Shown: one piece after another, positions 8,778-17,138 of the stretch | How the letters are laid out: every line of letters starts with the position of its first letter | How positions within the stretch are numbered: position 1 is the first letter of the stretch | Assembly: GCF_018310345.1 (NCBI RefSeq) | Contig: NZ_JAGXBY010000006.1 | Span: forward strand, 1-43,122 | Reading direction: 5' to 3' | Length of the DNA: 43,122 nucleotides | From: Ornithinibacillus massiliensis | GTDB lineage: Bacteria; Bacillota; Bacilli; Bacillales; Amphibacillaceae | Program-made: the position numbers and the translations under genes | The notes under the pieces: model-generated | Seen by the model: the letters and a program-made list of their open reading frames with translations, nothing else | What the model was told of the DNA's origin: nothing | Databases searched by the model: none

Positions 8778-8801
8778 AAGGACCTGAGTTGGTCCTTTTT
8801 T
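8778..8801 (+). terminator. Terminator after lhgO
   Basis: AAGGACC (8778-8784) pairs with GGTCCTT (8791-8797) around a six-base loop, followed by a T run. It starts two bases after the stop codon. Confidence 0.88.
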
Positions 8802-8913
8802 AATTAGGATTAAGAGTAGGGAGATGCTATGTTAATTCATCTTATGGATAATAGTAGGCTTGTATTTAGAAGGAAGATGAGAAGATAGTAAAAAATAAAA
8901 TTTCGTGTAGGTG

Positions 8914-8942
8914 TTGACAATCATAGGAAACAGGAGTATTTT
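8914..8942 (+). promoter_or_regulatory. Sigma-A-type promoter of the riboswitch-ktrAB unit
   Basis: TTGACA (8914-8919), a 17-base spacer and TATTTT (8937-8942). It places the transcript start about 25 bases before the riboswitch. Confidence 0.7.
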
Positions 8943-8974
8943 TTCTTTATTATGTTGAATTTAATCGAATGACA

Positions 8975-9132
8975 CCTTATAATCGCTGAATCTGTTTCTT
9001 GAACGGGGGAACCAATACGGATGGTTTACTAGACCATCTGAAGGGGTGAATCTTACTAAGGTAAGAGGGGGTACTCTCAATCCCTAATCCGACAGCTAAC
9101 CTCGTAAGCGTTACGTAATTTCTGAGAGAAGG
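8975..9132 (+). promoter_or_regulatory. c-di-AMP riboswitch (ydaO/yuaA class)
   Basis: The stretch carries the conserved blocks of the ydaO class in order: CGCTGAATCTG (from 8984), ACGGGGGAACC, AGGGGTGAATC, GGGTACTCTCAATCC, AATCCGACAGCTAACCTCGT and CTGAGAGAAGG. Closing pairing is CCTT (8975-8978) with AAGG (9129-9132), and CTCTC pairs with GAGAG. It lies between a promoter and a terminator hairpin in front of ktrA. In this class c-di-AMP binding favours termination, lowering potassium-uptake gene expression. The match is by eye; the boundaries are approximate. Confidence 0.93.
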
Positions 9133-9148
9133 GTCCGGGGTTTAACCG

Positions 9149-9178
9149 AAGACCATTCTATTTGAAATGGTCTTTTTT
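9149..9178 (+). terminator. Regulated terminator of the c-di-AMP riboswitch
   Basis: AAGACCATT (9149-9157) pairs with AATGGTCTT (9166-9174), followed by a run of six Ts. It lies between the aptamer and ktrA, and is the expression platform that c-di-AMP binding would favour. Confidence 0.88.
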
Positions 9179-9203
9179 GGTGTTGATGGAAAGAGAGGCA
9201 TTA

Positions 9204-9860
9204 ATGAAAAAACAATTTGTAGTGATTGGCTTGGGCCAATTTGGAAGTAGTGTTTGTAAACAGTTGTATCAATTAGGTCACGATGTACTAGGTATCGATA
9301 ATGATGCAGAAAATGTTAGAGCTAACTCGAATTATGCATCACATGTCGTTGTTGCGAATGCAACGGATGAAGATAAACTGAGAGCATTAGGTGTAAGAAA
9401 TTTTGATTATGCTATCGTTGCCATCGGTGAAAAAATCCAACCGAGTATACTCTGTACGTTAATTCTTAAAGAGATAGGGGTTAAAAATATTTGGGTAAAA
9501 GCGCAAAACACCCAGCATCAGAAGGTTTTGGAGAAGGTTGGGGCAGATCGAATCATTAACCCAGAGGAGGAGATGGGGATTCGAATTGCAAATCAACTAG
9601 ACTCGGATAAAATTATAGATTATATTGGCTTGTCGAAGGATTATAGTATTTTAGAGTTAAGAGCTACGAGTAAAATATCGAATAAAAGTCTAATTCAACT
9701 AGATATCCGTGCAAAATATGGTTGCAACGTTCTTGCAATTAAACGTGGTGAACAGGTTAATGTATCTCCAGCACCTAATGATAGGATTCATGAAGGAGAT
9801 GTAATGGTAGTGATGGGGAATAATAAGAGTCTAAAGCGTTTAGAAGATAAGGGAATGTAG
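9204..9860 (+). CDS. ktrA: KtrA, cytoplasmic RCK subunit of the Ktr potassium uptake system
   Basis: A 218-residue regulatory subunit with an N-terminal RCK_N Rossmann domain (VVIGLGQFGSSVC, then acidic GIDNDAENV at the end of strand two) and a C-terminal RCK_C domain (about 140-218). It forms a ring on KtrB, and nucleotide binding, and in relatives c-di-AMP, controls transport. An in-frame ATG at 9162 lies inside the riboswitch terminator, so the ATG at 9204, after GAGAGG and with the family's typical MKKQFVVIGLGQFG start, is used. Length agrees with family members. It is followed after 23 bases by ktrB. Control by c-di-AMP at the RNA level is indicated by the upstream riboswitch. Confidence 0.95.
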   Translation: MKKQFVVIGLGQFGSSVCKQLYQLGHDVLGIDNDAENVRANSNYASHVVVANATDEDKLRALGVRNFDYAIVAIGEKIQPSILCTLILKEIGVKNIWVKAQNTQHQKVLEKVGADRIINPEEEMGIRIANQLDSDKIIDYIGLSKDYSILELRATSKISNKSLIQLDIRAKYGCNVLAIKRGEQVNVSPAPNDRIHEGDVMVVMGNNKSLKRLEDKGM

Positions 9861-9883
9861 TATAGCAAATTGGGGGATGCAGT

Positions 9884-11232
9884 ATGTTAACGATAGTAAA
9901 AAAGCATGAATTAAGTCCTTCACAGATAATCGTACTATTTTATGTGGTAGCTGTAGCAATCTCCGTTTGTTTGCTTAGTTTACCCTTTACAGTAAAGACA
10001 GGAGTTGATTGGTCATTTTTAGATATTCTGTTCACAGCAGTTAGCGCAGTGAGCGTTACTGGTTTGTCTGTAGTGAATACAGCAGATACCTTTAGCATAC
10101 CAGGAATATTCATTTTACTTTTTATCCTTCAATTCGGTGGAATTGGTATTATGACACTTGGTACCTTTTTTGGTTATTAATAGGTAAAAAGATTGGTTTG
10201 AAAGAAAGAAGATTAATAGGAACCGATCAAAATCAATCCCAATTATCAGGTTTAGTTAAGCTGATGAAGCAAATATTGGCCATTATATTGTTAATCGAAT
10301 TTATTGGAGCCATTATCTTAGGAACTTATTTTCTTAACTATTTCCCTACCTGGCAGGAAGCCTATTTACAAGGGTTATTTGCTTCTGTAAGTGCGACAAC
10401 GAATGCAGGATTCGATATTACTGGAAGCTCCCTCATTCCTTTTGCTAAGGATTACTTTGTGCAATTGATTACTATTATATTGTTAACTTTAGGGGCAATT
10501 GGTTTTCCCGTTTTAATCGAGGTAAAGGATTTTATGAAGCATAGTAAGAGCAATTCTACAATTCGGTTTTCTTTATATACGAAATTAACGACAATTACAT
10601 TTTTTGCTTTAATGGCTTTTGGAACGATTGTTATTCTGTTATTTGAAGCCAATCACTTTTTTGCAAATAAAAGCTGGCATGAATCCTTCTTTTATGCATT
10701 ATTTCAATCTTCTACTACGAGAAATGGTGGCTTAGCAACGATGGATGTCAGTCTATTTTCTAATCCAACATTACTAATGCTATCTTTCTTAATGTTTATT
10801 GGAGCATCTCCGAGTTCTGTAGGAGGTGGAATAAGAACCACAACATTTGCAGTTATCCTGTTATTAATTTTTTCTTTCGCTAAAGGAAGGAAGAATATAA
10901 AGATATTTGGACGTGAAATACATGAAGATGATATTCGAAAATCGGTTGTGGTTAGTTTCCTTGCCATGATTATTTGCTTCATTGGAGTGGCGATTCTATC
11001 TGCTACGGAAAGCTTTACATTCATGCAAATTGTATTTGAGGCAAGCTCTGCATTTGGTATGACTGGATTATCGATGGGGATAACACCAGAACTAAGTTCG
11101 ATTGGGAAAGTGGTAATTATTGCGTTGATGTTTATTGGAAGGATTGGGATCTTATCCTTTATCTTTATCTTCCATGGTAATAAAAAGGATGTTAACTACC
11201 ATTATCCGACGGAACGCATTATTGTTGGATAA
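9884..11232 (+). pseudogene. ktrB: KtrB, potassium-translocating membrane subunit, broken by a single-base frameshift
   Basis: Two consecutive frames together make one KtrB. The first (9884-10180) ends IGIMTLGTFFGY and carries the first pore loop SAVSVTGLSVV. The second carries the other three pore loops: SATTNAGFDITG, STTRNGGLATM and SAFGMTGLSMG. Adding one T to the six-T run at 10166-10171 gives TLGTFFWLLIGKKIGLKERR and an uninterrupted protein of about 449 residues, the normal KtrB length. As written, the protein stops after 98 residues and lacks three of the four selectivity-filter segments, so it cannot form a pore. The loss of one T in a homopolymer may be a real mutation, slippage, or a sequencing error. 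The rest of the frame shows no further decay, which favours a recent or artefactual event. Confidence 0.9.
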
Positions 11233-11312
11233 TGAGGATAGGAAACATATCAAGTAATGTAAGCTAAGTATTTACGTATAGAGACAAGAACGGTTTGTGA
11301 TAATTTTTGCTC

Positions 11313-11357
11313 TAGGCCTTAGGTGAGCGTTTTTGAGAAGAGGTCACCTAAGGCCTA
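11313..11357. repeat. Perfect 14-bp inverted repeat between convergent ktrB and the SDR gene
   Basis: TAGGCCTTAGGTGA (11313-11326) is exactly complementary to 11344-11357 across a 17-base spacer. It lies between convergent genes, so a two-way terminator is the obvious reading. Neither flank has a clear run of Ts in the expected place: the + side continues TCCTTTAATC and the - side GAGCAAAAATT. Confidence 0.6.
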
Positions 11358-11439
11358 TCCTTTAATCTATGGGAATTACCCGATTTACACTAGAGAATCA
11401 TTGGGATTTTTCAATCAACCATGTCATCAAGTCCAACTC

Positions 11440-12231
11440 TTATAACGCTTTAACTAATCCACCGTCAACTAGCAAGGTTTGTCCTGTTACATAGGTATTC
11501 GCAGCAGAACATAGAAAAACAGCTTGTTTAGCGAATTCTTCTGGATTCCCGTAGCGACCAATTGGGATACTCTTCTCAGTAGATGATTTTACTTCATCAT
11601 AGGTTACACCAAGCTGCTCTGCACGGACCGTATCTAGGTGCTCCACACGTTCAGTAGCAATCCGTCCTGGTCCGATGGTGTTAATTAAAATATTGTCCTG
11701 GGCTAGCTCCTGGGAGAGGCTCTTTGCCAATCCAACTACCCCTGCACGGAATGTATTCGATAAGATAAGATTGTCTAATGTTTGTTTAATGGATGATGAA
11801 GTGAAGTTAATGATATGACCACTTCTTTGTTGTTTCATATAAGGTAGAACTTCACGGATTGCTCTAATATAGCTAAGCAAATTTAATTCAAATGCGTTCT
11901 GCCATGCCTCATCATCAAAATGTTCGAATCCGCCTGCTGGAGGTCCCCCTGCATTGTTTACTAATACATCAATCTTTCCGTTACTTTCGATTGCGAATTG
12001 TACTAATTCTTTAATATCAGCCGAGTTTGTTACATCACAGGTTTTGTAGGAAACATGGTTGTTTGACGTGAATTTTTGAATTTCCGAGACAGCAGCTTTT
12101 AAATCGCTTTCATGACGACTTGAAATAATGACATGTGCCCCCTCTTGTGTAAACTGAAGTGCAGTAGCTTTTCCAAGTCCTTTACTAGCAGCCATTACAA
12201 TGACAGATTTTCCTTTTAAGCCAAGATCCAT
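11440..12231 (-). CDS. Atypical short-chain dehydrogenase/reductase
   Basis: A 263-residue SDR-fold protein. The cofactor loop reads VMAASKGLGKATALQF instead of TGxxxGxG, and NNAGG (about residue 90) is intact. The active-site serine region INFTSSSIKQ is present. The usual YxxxK pair is absent: at the aligned place the protein reads SNTFRAGVVGLAKS, so Tyr is replaced by Ser and Lys by Arg. This matches a known SDR subgroup (BKR-like, lacking the standard catalytic tetrad). The C-terminus VTGQTLLVDGGL is typical of classical SDRs. AGGAGG lies just upstream of the ATG. It may have altered chemistry or a binding role; the substrate is unknown. It is transcribed toward ktrB and appears monocistronic. 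Confidence 0.85.
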   Translation of the reverse strand: MDLGLKGKSVIVMAASKGLGKATALQFTQEGAHVIISSRHESDLKAAVSEIQKFTSNNHVSYKTCDVTNSADIKELVQFAIESNGKIDVLVNNAGGPPAGGFEHFDDEAWQNAFELNLLSYIRAIREVLPYMKQQRSGHIINFTSSSIKQTLDNLILSNTFRAGVVGLAKSLSQELAQDNILINTIGPGRIATERVEHLDTVRAEQLGVTYDEVKSSTEKSIPIGRYGNPEEFAKQAVFLCSAANTYVTGQTLLVDGGLVKAL

Positions 12232-12337
12232 ATGTATTACCTCCTCGTATTTCCGTTAACATAATTATAACATAGCGGATGGATAGAATAGTCGAATGAC
12301 GATGCGTTTTGGAATAATACTATGCCCTTTTTAAACT

Positions 12338-12363
12338 AAAAAAATCGGCGCATAGCACCGATT
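12338..12363 (-). terminator. Terminator of the DUF3006/metallo-hydrolase pair
   Basis: On the minus strand AATCGG (12363-12358) pairs with CCGATT (12348-12343), and the transcript then runs into seven Us. It begins four bases after the DUF3006 stop. Confidence 0.82.
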
Positions 12364-12366
12364 CAT

Positions 12367-12630
12367 CTAGTTTTTCTTAAACTTACTTCCAGTACTATTA
12401 GCTCGTAATTGAGCTAATAGATCTGTCGTCTTTTCTTTTACCCTTTTTTCTGCTTCCGTATTAATTGCAATGATATGATACGAACTGTTCCGTTTCTCCA
12501 TTTCAAAAATAGTGTCGACATGGCTGCCTTCTGGAAGCTTTTCTTTCGGTATAATCAGTTCCGCTTTATCTTCCTCTATTAAAATGACAGCTAGATTTCC
12601 TTCGAATCGATCTAGGACTCCTTGCATCAT
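12367..12630 (-). CDS. DUF3006 protein
   Basis: A protein of 87 residues (counting from the ATG at 12630) with the DUF3006 signature GVLDRFEGNLAVILIEEDK and ELIIPKEKLPEGSHVD, a small beta-barrel-like domain of about 70 residues, followed by a charged C-terminal tail. A longer frame is open to 12657, but GGAGGG (12635-12640) directly precedes the two ATGs at 12630 and 12627. DUF3006 genes often follow ComEC/Rec2-like metallo-hydrolase genes, as here with a gap of 16 bases. No function is known. Confidence 0.85.
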   Translation of the reverse strand: MMQGVLDRFEGNLAVILIEEDKAELIIPKEKLPEGSHVDTIFEMEKRNSSYHIIAINTEAEKRVKEKTTDLLAQLRANSTGSKFKKN

Positions 12631-12646
12631 GCTTCCCTCCAAATAG

Positions 12647-13885
12647 TTAGCTAACACAGGCCATTCCTTGTGCTTCGATATCCTTTATTCTACCATCTCC
12701 AATGCCGTTTATCCGTTTTAGATCCTTTATAGAATGGAATGGTCGTAAGTCAATTAAGTCTTGTGCTCGTTCTGAACTAATATGAATGATTTGCTGAAGC
12801 TCCTCGTAGGAGGCAGTGTTAATATCAATACAGCTAGAATTTGCCTCTTCATTCGATTTACTTGCTTCATTTGAATTAGAAGTGTTCTCAGAGCTAATAT
12901 TCGATGAACTATTTTTACTTGTGACAGTTCCATCTCTTTCCGTCTTCACAGCGTATTCTTTTCCATCTGTTGTTACAATAATCGTGCCATTTACATCTGT
13001 TCCGTATAAATCAATACCAGCATTGGTGATGTATGAAATAACTTCACGATGTGGATGACCGTATTTGTTATCTACACCAGCACTATAAATAGCTATCTCA
13101 GGGCTTACAGCACTAATAAATGATGGGTCACTGGAAGTGCTAGAACCGTGGTGGCCTAGCTGTAAAATATCAGCATTTACGTCAAAACCAACTGTCATCA
13201 TTTGTTTTTCCGCATCACGATCCGCATCACCAGTAAACAGGAATTTCACATCACCATAAGTGAAGAGTACAGAAATAGATTCTTCGTTTGGTTTACCAGT
13301 AATAGACTGTGGATGAAGAACTTTTAAATTTAAAGGTCCGATATTAAATTCTTCACCTGCTCGTGGTTCATGGTAGTTTGCTCCACTACTAACGATTGCT
13401 TCTAATACACGTTGGAATGTACTAGAAGTACTTTCGTTACCAGATAACCATACCTCAGTTACCTCATATGTATTGATTACATCTGCAAGCTGTCCAATAT
13501 GATCAGCATCCGGATGACTTCCGATAACAAGGTCGAGCTTAGATACCCCTTGTGAATGTAAATAGTTTACTACTTCATTGCCACGCCAATCCCCAGCATC
13601 AAATAAAATATTGTGGTTACCATATTGAAATAATGTTGCGTCTGCTTGCCCTACATCTATATAGTGAACCTGTAATTCAGCTAGATTTTCCGTTGACTTG
13701 GAATCGCCTTGCTCTTTACGACGGCCTTCTGTTTGTTCATCTGGTATGACATGATCAGAGGTTGGTTCTGTTTGGGCTTTTTCTATATCTGTTGCTAAAT
13801 CCTCATTTGTTTCTAGGTTCGCTCCTTGGCCGCAAGCAGCGAGAATAATTGTGAGAAACAAAGATGCTATTAATTTTTTGTACAA
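12647..13885 (-). CDS. Lipoprotein metallo-beta-lactamase-fold hydrolase (ComEC/Rec2-like) with C-terminal helix-hairpin-helix
   Basis: A 412-residue exported protein. The signal ends in a lipobox LAAC (Cys about residue 18), followed by a low-complexity linker. An MBL-fold domain (about residues 70-310) has HxDxDH in SHPDADHIGQL, FTGDADRDAEKQM and LGHHGSSTSS, the metal-binding set of ComEC-type hydrolases. A Ser/Asn-rich linker leads to an HhH domain (about 350-410: INTASYEELQQIIHIS, then INGIGDGRI). Related secreted proteins are thought to act on nucleic acids outside the membrane. It lacks the ComEC channel, so it is not the competence channel itself. It starts at TTG 13885 with GGGGGAG at 13891-13897. 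It forms an operon with the DUF3006 gene. Confidence 0.9.
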   Translation of the reverse strand: MYKKLIASLFLTIILAACGQGANLETNEDLATDIEKAQTEPTSDHVIPDEQTEGRRKEQGDSKSTENLAELQVHYIDVGQADATLFQYGNHNILFDAGDWRGNEVVNYLHSQGVSKLDLVIGSHPDADHIGQLADVINTYEVTEVWLSGNESTSSTFQRVLEAIVSSGANYHEPRAGEEFNIGPLNLKVLHPQSITGKPNEESISVLFTYGDVKFLFTGDADRDAEKQMMTVGFDVNADILQLGHHGSSTSSDPSFISAVSPEIAIYSAGVDNKYGHPHREVISYITNAGIDLYGTDVNGTIIVTTDGKEYAVKTERDGTVTSKNSSSNISSENTSNSNEASKSNEEANSSCIDINTASYEELQQIIHISSERAQDLIDLRPFHSIKDLKRINGIGDGRIKDIEAQGMACVS

Positions 13886-14160
13886 GTCTACTCCCCCAGT
13901 ATTCTATACTACGTTTATCGTAACAAATTCACTACTGGAAATCTAGAACACTGCTAGTACGAGAATATTGAAAAGAAAACATGAAGGAAGAGTGGAAAAT
14001 ACTTATGTTTACATTTTTTTCATACTTTGCAGAGGAGAAAGTGACTAATTAAGCGTTAAAAAAATTATACTATCTATCAATACAGCTAACAAAATGAGAT
14101 TTTACTAAGATGAAAATTACTATAGTTATTGGCATACTTAGCGGAAAAGGGGAGATGAAG

Positions 14161-14520
14161 ATGGTTAAGTGCAAAGTAATTAGGGTACTTTTACTATTTC
14201 TCTTGATTGGTAAGGTATTGTTGATAATCATCTTTGTGGAAAGACTAGTAATGGAAGCCTTTAGTCAACCAGCAGAAGAAAAAGTTCATGTAGCAGGTGT
14301 AGTTGACAGAATAGAGGATGGGGAGATCGTCGTTATCCTAGTCGAGGAATCGAAACTGGAATTGATGGTCGAAATGAGTGCATTTGATATAGCACTAATC
14401 CCACATGTCTGGTTGGATATTGCATTTTCTAAGGGGAAAATCGTGGATATAGCTATTGATTGGAAGCGGACGAATAGGGAACGTAATAGAGTAAATGGGT
14501 TATTAGAAAAGCTTCGGTAA
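14161..14520 (+). CDS. Membrane-anchored DUF3006-like protein
   Basis: A 119-residue protein with one N-terminal transmembrane segment (about residues 7-25, VIRVLLLFLLIGKVLLIIIF) and an outer domain that starts HVAGVVDRIEDGEIVVILVEE. This closely parallels GVLDRFEGNLAVILIEE in the DUF3006 protein at 12367-12630, so it looks like an anchored relative. The rest has SKGKIVDIAIDWKRTNRER at the C-terminus. Of three in-frame ATGs (14110, 14155, 14161), GGGGAG (14149-14154) fits 14161. It is divergent from the metallo-hydrolase operon. The 275 bases between them hold no gene I can support. Function unknown. Confidence 0.65.
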   Translation: MVKCKVIRVLLLFLLIGKVLLIIIFVERLVMEAFSQPAEEKVHVAGVVDRIEDGEIVVILVEESKLELMVEMSAFDIALIPHVWLDIAFSKGKIVDIAIDWKRTNRERNRVNGLLEKLR

Positions 14521-14658
14521 GAAATAAAGAGTGAGTCATCTCTCTTCTGTTTACACAACATTATAATATTTTTACATAGAAATTACATTATTTTCACAAT
14601 TGACAGAAAGTAAAATGGGATACTTTAACTAAGGTTAATTCGGAGTGGAGGGAACAGG

Positions 14659-15549
14659 ATGAAACGAGTGAAAAAAGCTATTATTCCAGCAGCAGGTCTA
14701 GGTACTCGATTTTTGCCAGCTACCAAAGCGATGCCGAAGGAGATGCTACCAATAATTGATCGTCCAACAATTGATTATATTGTAGAAGAGGCAAAGCATG
14801 CAGGTATTGAAGATATTATTATTGTAACCGGTAAAGGGAAGAGAGCAATCGAAGACCATTTTGATATAAATTTTGAGTTGGAAAATAATTTGATAGAAAA
14901 AGGAAAGCTTTCCTTGCTCGAGAAAATTCAATCTTCCTCAAACGTAGAAATACACTATATTAGACAAAAAGAACCAAAGGGACTAGGTCATGCGGTTTGG
15001 TGTGCACGGAAATTTATTGGAGAGGAACCGTTTGCTGTTCTTTTAGGTGATGATATTGTTCGTGCAGAAACTCCTGGAATAAAGCAGTTAATGCTCCAAT
15101 ATGACAAAGTAGGCTCGTCTGTTGTTGGGGTTCAGGAGGTTTCTATGGAGGAAACAGAACGGTATGGAATCGTTGAACCACGGAAAAATCAAGGTAGATT
15201 ACATGTTGTTAACCGTTTTGTAGAAAAACCAAAACTAGGAACAGCACCTAGTAATCTAGCTATCATGGGGCGTTATGTCCTCACTCCGGCCATTTTTGAT
15301 ATTTTAGAGTATCAAGCACCTGGGGCAGGAGGGGAAATACAGTTAACTGATGCCATTAATCAACTAAATCAAATAGATCAAGTCTATGCATACGAGTTTG
15401 AAGGTAGGCGATATGATGTTGGGGAAAAATTAGGGTTTCTCCGGACAACGGTAGAGTTCGCCCTAGAGGATAAGGAGCATCGGGAGCAGGTGGAGCAAAT
15501 GTTGAAAGAATTGATAGAGCGGTATAGCTCTCGTGAGGTGTCACAATGA
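14659..15549 (+). CDS. galU: UTP-glucose-1-phosphate uridylyltransferase
   Basis: A 296-residue nucleotidyltransferase that makes UDP-glucose from UTP and glucose-1-phosphate in the cytoplasm. Key features are the N-terminal nucleotide-binding [20 protein letters not shown], the metal/substrate Asp in LLGDDIV (about residue 130), VEKP (about 190) and [10 protein letters not shown] (about 222-231). Length matches GtaB/GalU. Its last four bases overlap the start of the UDP-glucose dehydrogenase gene (ATGA at 15546-15549). Together they would make UDP-glucuronate for surface polymers. GGAGGG precedes the ATG. An upstream TTGACA (from 14601) has only a 15-base spacer to TACTTT, so the promoter is uncertain. 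The B. subtilis name is gtaB. Confidence 0.95.
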   Translation: MKRVKKAIIPAAGLGTRFLPATKAMPKEMLPIIDRPTIDYIVEEAKHAGIEDIIIVTGKGKRAIEDHFDINFELENNLIEKGKLSLLEKIQSSSNVEIHYIRQKEPKGLGHAVWCARKFIGEEPFAVLLGDDIVRAETPGIKQLMLQYDKVGSSVVGVQEVSMEETERYGIVEPRKNQGRLHVVNRFVEKPKLGTAPSNLAIMGRYVLTPAIFDILEYQAPGAGGEIQLTDAINQLNQIDQVYAYEFEGRRYDVGEKLGFLRTTVEFALEDKEHREQVEQMLKELIERYSSREVSQ

Positions 15550-16861
15550 AAATTGCTGTGATCGGAACTGGCTATGTGGGGCTTGTAACGGGGGTTAGTT
15601 TAGCAGAAATTGGACATCATGTACGGTGTGTAGATGTCGATGTAAGAAAAATAGAGCAATTAAGAACTGGGAAAGTAACGATCTGGGAGCCAGGATTAGA
15701 GGAGCTTATGGTTAAAAATATGGCAAAAGGACGATTATACTTTACGACAGATTACGAGGTTGCATTGGAGCAAGCGCAAGTAATCTATATAGCTGTCGGT
15801 ACACCAGAGAGTGAAGATGGTTCTGCTAATACGCAATTTGTTGAACAAGCAGCAAAACAAATCGCCACTACGATACGAGATGATGTAGTAGTTGTTATGA
15901 AGAGTACGGTACCTGTAGGAACAAATGATAGAATTTATCAGGTTTTACAAGAACATCTTAAACATAATGTTAGAGTAGATGTTGTTTCGAATCCGGAATT
16001 TTTGCGCGAAGGTTCTGCTATAGAAGATGCTTTTCGAGGAGACCGAATGTAGTTGGGGCGAATAATCTTAAAGCGTTTGAAATGCTAGAAGAAGTGAATA
16101 AGCCCTTTGGTATCCCGATATTTAAAACAGACATTCGAAGTGCAGAAATGATTAAATATGCTTCCAATGCATTTCTAGCGACAAAGATAAGCTTTATAAA
16201 TGAGATAGCCAATATTTGTGAACGAGTTGGAGCAAATGTTGATTTAGTTGCACAGGGAATGGGAATGGATAAGCGGATTGGTCACCCGTTTTTGAAAGCA
16301 GGAATTGGCTATGGTGGTTCATGTTTTCCGAAGGATACGAAGGCTTTAATTCAACTGGCAGGGAATGTAGCTTATGATTTTAAACTGTTGGAAGGCGTCG
16401 TAAAAGTTAATCAAGAACGGCAAACCATTCTAGTGGAGAGACTTTTAGAACGATTTCACTCTATTGAAGGGAAACAAATTACGGTCCTAGGGTTATCCTT
16501 TAAGCCTAATACAGATGATATGCGGGAAGCGACATCTATCATCATTACGGAATCCTTAATCCAATTATGTGCTCATGTTGTCTGTTATGATCCAGTTGCT
16601 ATGGACAACGCAAAAGGAATATTAAATACAGAGATAACTTTTGCTAGCAATATGATAGAAGCGTTAGGAAATAGTGATGCTGCTCTAATTTTAACCGAGT
16701 GGGATGAATTTAAAGAGGTGGATGTTCAGGTCTTCAAGCAGATGAAGTCACCAATTGTTTTTGATGGGAGAAATTGCTACGCACCAGAGGTGATGGCTGA
16801 AATGCAAATCGAATACTATTCGATTGGTAGACCGAATATACCAATAACGATAGTTAAATAA
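15546..16861 (+). pseudogene. ugd: UDP-glucose 6-dehydrogenase, broken by a single-base frameshift
   Basis: The N-terminal frame (15546-16052) has the NAD site GTGYVGLVTG, VGTPESEDGSAN, STVPVGT and NPEFLREGSAIEDAFRGDR, then hits TAG at 16050-16052. The next frame resumes VVGANNLKAFEMLEEVNKPFG and carries the catalytic cysteine region GYGGSCFPKDTKAL and SFKPNTDDMREATS. Inserting one G before 16050, so that ATGTAG becomes ATGGTAG, gives RGDRMVVGANN and a continuous protein of about 438 residues, the family length. As written, the protein ends after the NAD domain and lacks the active-site Cys. The enzyme oxidises UDP-glucose to UDP-glucuronate (TuaD/Ugd). A true mutation would end UDP-glucuronate synthesis from this locus; a base-calling error is equally possible. 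Confidence 0.9.
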
Positions 16862-16900
16862 ATGGCCGATGTTATCTAATATGTGTAGTTTAAAAAAGCG

Positions 16901-17114
16901 CTCAGTACCCAATAAGAGCAAGTAGAGTTGAAAAGGGTAACAGAGGATGCACCTCAGTACCCAAAATGTGTATGTAACGATGAAAAAGGTAACAGAGAGA
17001 GCGCCTCAGTGCCCAAAAAGAGCGAGCAGAGCTAAAAAAAAGGTAACAGAGAAAGTTCCTCTGTTACCTAGATGTACATAAATCCCCAATAAAGGTAATG
17101 GAGATAGTTCCTCT
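16901..17114. repeat. Four imperfect 52-bp tandem repeats that fold as a chain of hairpins
   Basis: A CTCAG/CTCTG-type landmark recurs at 16901, 16953, 17005, 17059 and 17111, giving steps of 52, 52, 54 and 52. Each unit also contains GGTAACAGAG or a close variant. GGTA(A)C-GAG at the end of one unit pairs with CTC-GTACC at the start of the next, so every junction can form a stem. The best is GGTAACAGAG (17042-17051) with CTCTGTTACC (17059-17068), a perfect 10-bp stem. The array lies between the UDP-glucose dehydrogenase gene and its terminator; it is non-coding. Confidence 0.8.
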
Positions 17115-17138
17115 TCTTATATGAGGCTGCCATTTTTT
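17097..17138 (+). terminator. Terminator at the end of the galU-ugd unit
   Basis: AATGG (17097-17101) pairs with CCATT (17130-17134). An inner stem CCTC (17110-17113) pairs with GAGG (17123-17126). A T run follows to 17138. It uses part of the last repeat unit and reaches the yitT stop on the other strand. Confidence 0.65.

Noticed and set aside
10140..10210. Programmed frameshift in ktrB
   Set aside because: A T run is present, but there is no stimulatory hairpin or upstream Shine-Dalgarno-like element that I could find, and KtrB is not known to use recoding.
12647..13885. ComEC competence channel
   Set aside because: Only the metallo-hydrolase and HhH parts are present. There are no membrane channel segments and the protein has a lipoprotein signal.
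14524..14552. Terminator after the anchored DUF3006-like gene
   Set aside because: AAGAG and CTCTT can pair, but the stem is only five bases with a mismatch and lacks a good T run.
16901..17114. CRISPR-like array after the UDP-glucose dehydrogenase gene
   Set aside because: Units are degenerate along their whole length and form stems across junctions. There is no constant repeat with unique spacers.
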